Shown here: one piece after another, positions 13,891-20,309 of the stretch
Numbering within the stretch: the stretch's first letter is position 1
Layout of the letters: each line of letters begins with the position of its first letter
From: an uncultured Sulfurovum sp.
GTDB taxonomy: Bacteria; Campylobacterota; Campylobacteria; Campylobacterales; Sulfurovaceae
Direction of reading: 5' to 3'
Length of the DNA: 20,309 bases
Assembly (NCBI GenBank): GCA_902727915.1
Contig: CACVAU010000066.1
Span: 1 to 20,309, forward strand
Program-made: the position numbers and the translations under genes
Notes under the pieces: generated by a model
Database searches by the model: none
What the model saw: the letters and a program-made list of their open reading frames with translations, nothing else
Told to the model about the DNA's origin: nothing

Positions 13891-15543
13891 TTGATATTTA
13901 ATAATCAATATATTCAAGAGCGAATCAAAAAAACGGAAACACTAAGAGCAAAAGGGATTAACCCTTACCCAAACCAAGTCAAAAAGGGAACCCTCTCTTC
14001 TCAATTTTTAAATGAATGTGCTTATGTTCATGACATTGAAACTGATGAAATGAAACAAGACAAAAGTAAAGAATACCGACTAACAGGTCGTCTAAAATTT
14101 GTAAGAATCATGGGAAAAGCAGCGTTTGCTAAAATAGAAGATGAAGATGGATTGGTACAAGTTTACTTTAACCGTGACGATTTACCCGAAGGTTACTATA
14201 ACGATGTGGTAAAAAAGCTTTTTGAAGTTGGTGATATTATTGAAGTTAAAGGTTACCCTTTTGTAACAGGTACAGGTGAGCTTACCCTACACTGTTTAGC
14301 CGTAAACTTAGTGACAAAAGCCATTTCTCCTCTACCTGAAAAGTTCCATGGTATTCAAGATCAAGAGATTAAGTACCGTCAACGTTACTTAGACATGATT
14401 ATGGATGCAGAAGTAACCAAGCGTTTTAAACTGCGTTCTAAAATTGTTTCAGGAATTAGAAGATTTTTTGAAGACAAAGGTTTCTTAGAAGTTGAAACAC
14501 CAATGATGCACCCTATTTTAGGTGGTGCAAATGCTAAGCCATTTACAACCCATCACAATGCTTTAGGCGTAGACAGATTTTTAAGAATTGCTCCAGAGCT
14601 TTACCTTAAAAAACTTATTACTGGTGGTATGGACGCTGTATTTGAGATTGGTAAAAACTTTAGAAATGAAGGGATTGATGCAACCCATAACCCTGAATTT
14701 ACCGTTATTGAATTCTACTGGGCCTACAAAACCTACATTGAACTAATGGAAGTAACAGAAGAGTTATTTGATTATCTATTTGACACCTTAAACTTAGACC
14801 GAAAACTCCCTTATGGAGAACATGAAGTTGATTTTTCTACACCATTTGCACGGGTAACATGGATCGATTCTATTGTGGACATTGGTGGTGTTCCAAGAGA
14901 AATTGCTGAAGACAGAGACAAAGGTTTGGCATTCTTAAAAGAGAACAATCTTAAAAATGATGACAACTGGACTATTGGTTACGTACAAGCTGAACTTTTT
15001 GATGAGTTCGTTGAAGCAAAACTGATTAACCCAACATTCATTACGGACTATCCAGTAGACATCTCTCCTCTTGCAAGAAGGTCAGATGCTAATCCTGAAA
15101 TAGCAGAACGTTTTGAATTCTTTGTAGCCGGTGCAGAACTTGCAAACGGTTTCTCAGAACTTAATGACCCAATTGATCAGTTCAACCGATTCCAAGCACA
15201 AGTAGATGCGAAAGAGTTAACTGGTGATGATGAAGCAATGCACATGGATACCGACTTTGTTAAAGCACTTAGCTACGGTATGACACCAACAGCTGGTGAA
15301 GGAATTGGGATTGACCGTCTAATTATGATGTTAACCAATCAACAAACCATCCGTGATGTTCTTCTTTTCCCAGCCATGAGACCTGAAGCTCCTGTGGTTG
15401 AGGCACCTGTTATCTCTGATGAAAACAAATGTAAAAAGTGTGGTCATGACATAGCAGATGAACTTAAAAAAGCCAAAAAAGGCAAAGGCATGTTCTGTAT
15501 TGATGGAAATGCTTGTAAACAGAGAGCTTCTGAACGAACCTAA
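13891..15543 (+). CDS. lysS: Lysyl-tRNA synthetase (class II) with C-terminal zinc-ribbon-like tail
   Basis: LysS charges tRNA(Lys) with lysine. Domains in order: an OB-fold anticodon-binding domain (about 65-145, TGRLKFVRIMGKAAFAKIEDE), then the class II catalytic core with motif 2 FRNEG (257-261) and ending in motif 3 GEGIGIDR (469-476). The core closes at about residue 499 (LLFPAMRPE), where many LysS proteins end. Here a Pro/Val linker leads into an extra 40 residues with Cys514, Cys517, Cys536 and Cys542, a CxxC...C...C zinc-ribbon-like module. The start is TTG at 13891 with AGGAG five bases upstream. The gene follows fur after 96 bases, a gap that contains a short A/T inverted repeat (13811-13826), and precedes glyA. 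Confidence 0.96.
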   Translation: MIFNNQYIQERIKKTETLRAKGINPYPNQVKKGTLSSQFLNECAYVHDIETDEMKQDKSKEYRLTGRLKFVRIMGKAAFAKIEDEDGLVQVYFNRDDLPEGYYNDVVKKLFEVGDIIEVKGYPFVTGTGELTLHCLAVNLVTKAISPLPEKFHGIQDQEIKYRQRYLDMIMDAEVTKRFKLRSKIVSGIRRFFEDKGFLEVETPMMHPILGGANAKPFTTHHNALGVDRFLRIAPELYLKKLITGGMDAVFEIGKNFRNEGIDATHNPEFTVIEFYWAYKTYIELMEVTEELFDYLFDTLNLDRKLPYGEHEVDFSTPFARVTWIDSIVDIGGVPREIAEDRDKGLAFLKENNLKNDDNWTIGYVQAELFDEFVEAKLINPTFITDYPVDISPLARRSDANPEIAERFEFFVAGAELANGFSELNDPIDQFNRFQAQVDAKELTGDDEAMHMDTDFVKALSYGMTPTAGEGIGIDRLIMMLTNQQTIRDVLLFPAMRPEAPVVEAPVISDENKCKKCGHDIADELKKAKKGKGMFCIDGNACKQRASERT

Positions 15544-15556
15544 GCGTTCTAAATCT

Positions 15557-15634
15557 GTTGGCTAAAGCCAACCCTACAAGTTTTCACACTTTATTAAAGT
15601 TTGTGCTTTGTAGGGTTGTCTTCAGCCGACGTTG
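15557..15634. repeat. REPIN-like doublet of inverted REP palindromes
   Basis: Two REP-like units face each other between lysS and glyA. The left unit (15557-15577) is a hairpin GTTGGCTAAAGCCAAC followed by CCTAC. The right unit (15610-15630) begins GTAGGG and carries a degraded hairpin (GTTGTCTTCAGCCGAC). The GTAG tetranucleotide at the foot of each hairpin is the mark of RAYT-transposase-associated REP sequences. The spacer is itself nearly palindromic (CACACTTT...AAAGTTTGTG), so the whole 78 bases could fold into one long hairpin. A solo copy of the same core is at 10398-10415. No transposase is encoded in the window. Confidence 0.7.
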
Positions 15635-15647
15635 AATACAAATTTGA

Positions 15648-15653
15648 TATAAA
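15648..15653 (+). promoter_or_regulatory. -10 box of glyA
   Basis: TATAAA in the context TTTGATATAAAT, just downstream of the REP doublet, would start transcription near 15660, 21 bases before the glyA ATG. Read-through from lysS would have to cross the palindromic repeat. Confidence 0.5.
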
Positions 15654-15680
15654 TACACCTATTAAACCCAAAGGAACCCC

Positions 15681-16931
15681 ATGAGTTATTCTATGGAAAC
15701 ATTTGACCCAGAAATTTTTGAAGCCATCAACCAAGAGAGAGAAAGACAAACTGACCACTTAGAGATGATTGCGTCTGAGAACTTTACGATCCCTGCTGTT
15801 ATGGAAGCAATGGGTTCAGTTTTTACAAACAAGTATGCTGAAGGTTACCCTTACAAACGTTATTATGGTGGATGTGAACACGCAGATACAGTAGAGCAAC
15901 TGGCAATTGATAGAGCATGTAAGCTATTTAACTGTTCTTATGCAAACGTACAACCACACTCAGGAAGCCAAGCTAATGGTGCTGTTTACGCTGCTCTTCT
16001 TAAAGCTGGTGATAAAATTCTAGGTATGGATCTTTCACATGGTGGTCACTTAACACACGGTTCTAAACCATCTTTCTCTGGTAAAAACTACCAAAGTTTT
16101 ACTTATGGTGTTGAGCTTGATGGATACATCAACTACGAAAGAGTTTTAGACATTGCGAAGATTGTTCAACCAAAAATCATTGTTTGTGGTGCTTCTGCTT
16201 ACGCACGTGAAATTGACTTTAAAAAGTTTAGAAACATTGCTGATGAAGTTGGTGCTATTTTATTTGCTGACATTGCACACATTGCTGGTTTAGTTTGTGC
16301 CGATGAGCATATGAGTCCATTCCCTTACGCTGATGTTGTTACAACAACAACACACAAAACATTGGCTGGACCTCGTGGTGGTATGATCATGACCAATGAT
16401 GAAGCTGTTGCTAAAAAAGTAAACTCTGCAATCTTCCCTGGTCTTCAAGGTGGTCCACTCGTACATGTAATTGCTGCTAAAGCTGTTGGTTTTAAATATA
16501 ACCTTTCAGATGAGTGGAAGACTTATGCAAAACAAGTGAAAGCAAATACAAAAGTATTGGCTAATATCCTTATTGAAAGAGGATTTGACCTTGTAAGTAA
16601 TGGTACAGACAACCACTTAGTACTTGTTTCATTCTTAGACAAAGGTTTCTCGGGAAAAGATGCCGATGCAGCACTTGGTGCAGCAGGTATCACCGTAAAT
16701 AAGAACACAGTTCCTGGTGAAACACGAAGTCCATTTGTAACTTCAGGTATTCGTGTGGGTGCAGCAGCACTTACAAGTAGAGGGATGAAAGAAGCAGAAT
16801 TTGAAATCATTTCAAATAAAATTGCTGATGTACTTGATAATGTTGAAGATGCAGAACTTCATGCAAAGATTAAAGATGAGATGAAAGAACTTGCTTCTGG
16901 ATTTGTTATCTATGACAAAGCCATTTACTAG
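15681..16931 (+). CDS. glyA: Serine hydroxymethyltransferase
   Basis: GlyA interconverts serine and glycine using tetrahydrofolate and supplies one-carbon units; it is a PLP enzyme of fold type I. The 416-residue length is standard. Seen in the sequence are the folate/substrate-side EMIASENF (28-35), [13 protein letters not shown] (52-64), SGSQAN (94-99), and the PLP-binding lysine Lys226 in [14 protein letters not shown]. The ATG at 15681 has AAGGA five bases upstream. The neighbouring fur, lysS and DUF1882 genes match the conserved Campylobacterota order. Confidence 0.98.
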   Translation: MSYSMETFDPEIFEAINQERERQTDHLEMIASENFTIPAVMEAMGSVFTNKYAEGYPYKRYYGGCEHADTVEQLAIDRACKLFNCSYANVQPHSGSQANGAVYAALLKAGDKILGMDLSHGGHLTHGSKPSFSGKNYQSFTYGVELDGYINYERVLDIAKIVQPKIIVCGASAYAREIDFKKFRNIADEVGAILFADIAHIAGLVCADEHMSPFPYADVVTTTTHKTLAGPRGGMIMTNDEAVAKKVNSAIFPGLQGGPLVHVIAAKAVGFKYNLSDEWKTYAKQVKANTKVLANILIERGFDLVSNGTDNHLVLVSFLDKGFSGKDADAALGAAGITVNKNTVPGETRSPFVTSGIRVGAAALTSRGMKEAEFEIISNKIADVLDNVEDAELHAKIKDEMKELASGFVIYDKAIY

Positions 16932-16949
16932 AAAGTAAAGAACCTCATC

Positions 16950-17450
16950 TTGAAAATAGAGTTGCTAGATTTAGTGTTTCATAGTGAACACTTTTATATA
17001 GAACAAAAATCGATTGTTGAACAAATCACTTTTAACAATCGTACTTTTTACAGTAAATTTGAAAAAATTGATAGTAACCTCAATGCTATTTTACTTGAAC
17101 AACATCACAAGCATCAAATTATCTTAGCTGTACCTTTAGTTGAAACTGACTTTGTAAATTATATTGTCATTGAATACCAACAAGATGACTGGAATAATTT
17201 CTACTCTTTAGTAAAACATTTATTAAAATCTTTGGACATTAAAAACTTTCAAGCTTATCGAAATACCCACAAAAAACGCCTTCAACTTTTCATTCTAAGA
17301 GAAAAAACCAAGCTAGATGATGCCTATAAAGAAGTTGAAAATATTAAGCATCTACTACAACTTAAGTCTAAAAAAAGCTATAAAATATATCCTAACAAAA
17401 ATTTACCTAAAAACTTTAATATTATTACTCTACCAACCCAAAAAATATAG
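16950..17450 (+). CDS. DUF1882 domain protein
   Basis: This 166-residue protein appears restricted to Campylobacterota. The N-terminal 100 residues have the DUF1882 look: LDLVFHSEHFYIEQKSIV, then FNNRTFYSKFEKIDSNL, which I recall being similar to the C. jejuni homologue found directly behind glyA. The remainder is lysine-rich and helical. The start is TTG at 16950, since no in-frame ATG precedes the conserved region. Its Shine-Dalgarno is weak (AAAG at a long distance), so expression may depend on coupling to glyA, 18 bases upstream. No signal peptide, membrane segment or catalytic motif is visible. Function is unknown. Confidence 0.82.
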   Translation: MKIELLDLVFHSEHFYIEQKSIVEQITFNNRTFYSKFEKIDSNLNAILLEQHHKHQIILAVPLVETDFVNYIVIEYQQDDWNNFYSLVKHLLKSLDIKNFQAYRNTHKKRLQLFILREKTKLDDAYKEVENIKHLLQLKSKKSYKIYPNKNLPKNFNIITLPTQKI

Positions 17451-17480
17451 TATTCCTATACAAAAGCATGTTTTTTGTGT

Positions 17481-17486
17481 TATACT
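17481..17486 (+). promoter_or_regulatory. -10 box of the SPOR-trpE pair
   Basis: TATACT preceded by a T-run (TTTTTTGTGT) lies 32 bases upstream of the chosen SPOR start. Transcription would begin near 17493, so an upstream in-frame ATG at 17498 would be almost leaderless and the ATG at 17513, after GGAG, is preferred. Confidence 0.45.
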
Positions 17487-17512
17487 CTGTGTAAAAAATG
17501 GAGACAAAACCA

Positions 17513-18274
17513 ATGGCAGATAAAAACCTACATGACATCAAGATTGATGAATTAGACAGCCCAAAAAAAACACCCTTAAAGAATATTCTTACACTTTTAG
17601 CTTTATTAGTTATTATATTAGTAATCTCAGTTGTGATCACAAAACTCATTCTTACCACAGATGAAGATTCAAAAATTGAAGACAATGTATCTAATATTGA
17701 ACTTAGAAACCATACTAATGAAAATAATGTAACAAAAGATGAAGCTACAAGCAACAATCTTACTGACACAGCTGTACCTACCTTAAACCCAATCATAATG
17801 GATAAAAATTTAAGTTCAATTATAAAAGCACCTTTAAACACTAATCAAACACCTAAAGAAATTGCGACTTATAAGACACCAAAAAAGAATAATACTGACA
17901 ATGAACCCAGTACAATCAAAAAGACAGCTACCGTAAAAAATGAATATACACCACCAAAAAGAACCTATGTTCCTAAACAAGAAGTTAATGACAATACTCA
18001 ATCTACTGTAAAAAAAGCTACTTATTTAGGTGGAAAAGAAATAGCAGTATCTCGTAGTTATTATATTCAAGTAGGTGCTTATTTACATACCTCTAATATT
18101 ATCAAACAAATCAAAAAAAATAAGTTTAATTATTCTCTTGTTAAGGCAGAAAATGATACAACTTTAACACGTGTTTTAGTAGGACCTTTCTTTAGCCATA
18201 ATAAAGCCTCAAAGCAACTAGATAAAGTAAAAGCAAATATTTCAACAGGTGCATTTATTACTAAGGAACAATAA
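17513..18274 (+). CDS. SPOR domain membrane protein
   Basis: This 253-residue single-pass inner-membrane protein has a short cytoplasmic N-terminus, one membrane helix (about 25-47) and a long Asn/Thr/Lys-rich periplasmic linker (50-180). It ends in a SPOR domain (about 182-253) that begins YYIQVGAY and contains RVLVGPFFSHNKA. SPOR domains bind denuded glycan strands of septal peptidoglycan, so this is probably a division-site protein. The start at 17513 is chosen for its GGAG nine bases upstream. It sits behind DUF1882, as in other Campylobacterota, and its stop is four bases before the trpE start. Confidence 0.87.
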   Translation: MADKNLHDIKIDELDSPKKTPLKNILTLLALLVIILVISVVITKLILTTDEDSKIEDNVSNIELRNHTNENNVTKDEATSNNLTDTAVPTLNPIIMDKNLSSIIKAPLNTNQTPKEIATYKTPKKNNTDNEPSTIKKTATVKNEYTPPKRTYVPKQEVNDNTQSTVKKATYLGGKEIAVSRSYYIQVGAYLHTSNIIKQIKKNKFNYSLVKAENDTTLTRVLVGPFFSHNKASKQLDKVKANISTGAFITKEQ

Positions 18275-18278
18275 TTAC

Positions 18279-19685
18279 ATGACAAAAAAACTTCTCTTTG
18301 ATCAACTCACCCCCGTTTCCATGTATGGAAAAATAAAAGAGCTTTTCAAAGATGAAGTTACCATGCTCTTTGAGTCAGTTGTAACTACAGTTGAAGGTAG
18401 TTATAGCTTCATTACCATTGGTGCACAAGAACGTATTGTTTATAAAAACAACGAAACACTTTATAGCAATCAACAAAATCAAGTTGAAAAGCTAAATACT
18501 GATCCTTTTAACTTTCTACAAGACTATTATAGAAACCTAGATCAAAATGCTTATCAAGAAAAAGCTGAAGAAGTTGGTTTCTCATTTGTAGATGGGTTTA
18601 TAGGTTTTATTGGTTATGATATGGTTAAAGTTTTTGAACCAACATTAAAAGCCAGTATGGATGACCTCTATGATCCTTTAAATACGCCTGACCTAGATTT
18701 AGTACGCCCCTCAATTATTTTAGCTTATTCCCATAAGAATGCAATGTTAACCATTATTCAAAATGATGAAAAGTATCAATTTGCTGTCAATAAAATAGAA
18801 CAGCTTCTCAGTCAACCCTGTACCCCACAAAAACTAAAAGCTGCTAAACTTGAAGGTGAGGGAAGTTTCTCTATTGAAGAAGAGCGTTATAAAAAACTGG
18901 TAGATGAATCTAAAGAGATGATTCGTTCTGGTGACGTGTTTCAAATTCTCTTAGCAAATCGTTACACACAAAAGGGAGAGATAGACCCTCTCTCTTTCTA
19001 CAGACTACTACGTTCTAAAAACCCTTCTCCATACTTGTTTTTGTTAGACTATGAAGATTTCTCAATAGCAGGTTCATCTCCAGAAGTTATGGTACGGCTC
19101 TCTAATGATGAAATTTTACTACGCCCTATTGCAGGAACACGAAAACGTGGTAAAAACAAAGCACGTGACAAAGAACTTGAACTGGAAATGCTAAATGATC
19201 CCAAAGAATGTGCAGAACATCTGATGCTCATTGACTTAGGTAGAAATGATGTTGGTCGTGTTGCTAAAACAGGAACAGTAAAAGTAACAGATATGATGCG
19301 TGTAGAACGCTACTCACATGTGATGCACATGGTGACTGATGTAGAAGCTATTATTGCTGAAGACAAAGACATGTTTGACCTTTTTAAAGCCACCTTTACA
19401 GCAGGTACCATGACAGGTGCACCAAAGATTCGTGCAATGGAACTCATAGCTGGATACGAAGGTTTAAAACGTGGATTTTACTCTGGTTCTGTGGGTTACT
19501 TTGCCTTCAATGGTGAGATGGACTCTTCCATTGCCATTAGAACCTCACTTATTAAACCTGACTCTATTACCCTACAAGCAGGTGGTGGTGTTGTTGCTGA
19601 TTCTGTTCCAGCATTAGAGTACTTAGAAGTTAAAAACAAACTGGGTGCATTGTTAGCAACCATAAAAGATATGGAGAAACTATAA
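18279..19685 (+). CDS. trpE: Anthranilate synthase component I
   Basis: TrpE converts chorismate to anthranilate, with ammonia supplied by TrpG, as the first step of tryptophan synthesis. The 468-residue protein has an N-terminal region with a feedback-inhibition-type motif (LFESVVTTVEGSYSF, 30-44, compare LLES...RYS). The catalytic domain carries SGDVFQI (217-223), PIAGTRKRG (283-291), AEHLMLIDLGRND (312-324) and TMTGAPKIRAMEL (377-389). The N-terminal motif favours TrpE over the related PabB. Start is the ATG at 18279, four bases past the SPOR stop, with AAGGA about eleven bases upstream. An in-frame ATG at 18249 lies inside the SPOR gene. No trpG follows; the next gene is convergent. Confidence 0.93.
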   Translation: MTKKLLFDQLTPVSMYGKIKELFKDEVTMLFESVVTTVEGSYSFITIGAQERIVYKNNETLYSNQQNQVEKLNTDPFNFLQDYYRNLDQNAYQEKAEEVGFSFVDGFIGFIGYDMVKVFEPTLKASMDDLYDPLNTPDLDLVRPSIILAYSHKNAMLTIIQNDEKYQFAVNKIEQLLSQPCTPQKLKAAKLEGEGSFSIEEERYKKLVDESKEMIRSGDVFQILLANRYTQKGEIDPLSFYRLLRSKNPSPYLFLLDYEDFSIAGSSPEVMVRLSNDEILLRPIAGTRKRGKNKARDKELELEMLNDPKECAEHLMLIDLGRNDVGRVAKTGTVKVTDMMRVERYSHVMHMVTDVEAIIAEDKDMFDLFKATFTAGTMTGAPKIRAMELIAGYEGLKRGFYSGSVGYFAFNGEMDSSIAIRTSLIKPDSITLQAGGGVVADSVPALEYLEVKNKLGALLATIKDMEKL

Positions 19686-19708
19686 GTCCCATTATGTTTA
19701 CCTATCTC

Positions 19709-20309
19709 TTAACGAGATAAAAAGCTAGGTAAGTTCTTAAGTTCCGATTTCTCAAAAGGTACATTTTTGAAAAACTTAGGATAGTAAAAAGCACGCAGTG
19801 AAGCATGGTAGGCACGAACCCTTTCTTCATACTCAATACTTGATTTTAAATCTGTCTTTGCTAAAGACTGAAGATATCTTTCGAACAACGATGGTGGGGC
19901 TAAGAAAGAAAGCCAAGTTGCTAGTTTATCGCGTTCTAATCTACCATCACGATAATACGTACTCAAATCTTCCGTTCGTTCATCACCAATCTGCTGAAAA
20001 GCGTAATACCATTGCCATTCAAATGAGTCATCTATAGGCTCATAATCTTTCCATTCAGGATGTTGCTTAAAGAAATTATTCATGGTTACTTCTCTTGGTA
20101 TATCCCAAGCACCATTCACTACTTCTCTTTGTAACATAACGATGTCCGTACCAGAAGGTACATGCACGGTCTTATCGATAGAAACGCGTAAACCTGCTGG
20201 AAGAATGACAGCCGTCAACATCCAAATAGCGACCAGTGACAGCAAGATGACAGAACCCGATTTACGCCATCCTGAAACATAGAAACTAAGCATCGTCCAA
20301 AAAACAAGG
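19709..20309 (-). CDS. ABC-2 type permease, DUF3526 family (5' end beyond window)
   Basis: The frame remains open to the right edge, so the N-terminal part is missing; about 200 residues are visible. They begin with the end of one hydrophobic segment and include a second membrane helix (SVILLSLVAIWMLTAVILPAG). A large soluble stretch rich in Trp, Tyr, Asp and Glu follows (FEWQWYYAFQQIGDERTED). The Trp...PAG pattern before a periplasmic domain is typical of DUF3526 permeases, often found in pairs with an ABC ATPase. Only the C-terminal loop is seen here; the last helix expected for the family is absent, so the chain ends in a soluble tail. It is convergent with trpE, 23 bases apart. Confidence 0.7.
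   Translation of the reverse strand, partial: LVFWTMLSFYVSGWRKSGSVILLSLVAIWMLTAVILPAGLRVSIDKTVHVPSGTDIVMLQREVVNGAWDIPREVTMNNFFKQHPEWKDYEPIDDSFEWQWYYAFQQIGDERTEDLSTYYRDGRLERDKLATWLSFLAPPSLFERYLQSLAKTDLKSSIEYEERVRAYHASLRAFYYPKFFKNVPFEKSELKNLPSFLSR

Noticed and set aside
19700..19730. Inverted repeat TATCTCttaacGAGATA between trpE and the DUF3526 permease gene as a bidirectional terminator
   Set aside because: The stem is only six pairs, overlaps the permease stop codon and has no U-tract on either strand, so the evidence for termination is too weak.
1..20309. CRISPR arrays, tRNA or rRNA genes, insertion sequences, phage integrase or att sites
   Set aside because: I looked for regularly spaced repeats, cloverleaf-like segments, transposase or integrase motifs and found none. 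Repeats seen are only the REP-like palindromes and local operators.

Overview
The window looks like chromosomal DNA of a member of the Campylobacterota (Epsilonproteobacteria), probably a Sulfurimonas/Sulfurovum/Arcobacter-type organism. The DNA is AT-rich, and TTG or GTG starts backed by clear Shine-Dalgarno sites are common. Several promoters are a near-perfect TATAAT preceded by T-rich DNA with no evident -35. The order gatC - (pilT) - cvpA - fur - lysS - glyA - DUF1882 - SPOR matches, as I remember it, the Campylobacter jejuni order Cj0398-Cj0404 apart from the inserted pilT. Genus and species cannot be fixed from the sequence alone.

Layout. (1) 1-1542, minus strand: a MoxR AAA+ ATPase translationally coupled to a DUF58 protein that runs off the left edge. 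(2) 1815-2480, minus: an outer-membrane beta-barrel protein. It has an A/T-only hairpin behind it and a long inverted repeat in its upstream region. (3) 5153-2744, minus: dapE (lysine/peptidoglycan precursor synthesis), a small coiled-coil protein and a membrane histidine kinase with no response regulator in view. (4) 5262-10673: an accessory block bracketed by two different YefM-YoeB type II toxin-antitoxin modules, both on the minus strand. Between them lie a two-gene plus-strand operon (PcfJ-like protein, then a protein resembling DUF1266 plus DUF4034), a 71-codon gene with its own promoter, and a secreted cysteine-hydrolase-like protein. Behind the second module are a short palindromic REP-like element and a TPR fragment. 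(5) 10751-11092, minus: a single-domain rhodanese, divergent from gatC. (6) 11220-19685, plus: the conserved core block gatC, pilT, cvpA, fur, lysS, glyA, DUF1882, SPOR, trpE. (7) 19709-20309, minus: the C-terminal part of an ABC-2 permease of the DUF3526 type, cut by the right edge.

The core genes serve amidotransferase-dependent tRNA charging (GatC), twitching motility (PilT), metal-responsive regulation (Fur), lysyl-tRNA synthesis (LysS, here with an extra C-terminal four-cysteine zinc-ribbon-like tail), one-carbon metabolism (GlyA) and tryptophan synthesis (TrpE, without trpG nearby). The least ordinary part is the 5.2-10.7 kb block. Its PcfJ-like/DUF1266-DUF4034 gene pair, apparently expressed from a leaderless mRNA and flanked by two toxin-antitoxin modules, is the best candidate for an undescribed system, although its function cannot be deduced from sequence. 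A doublet of inverted REP-like palindromes between lysS and glyA, with a solo copy at 10398-10415, points to a dispersed repeat family in this genome.
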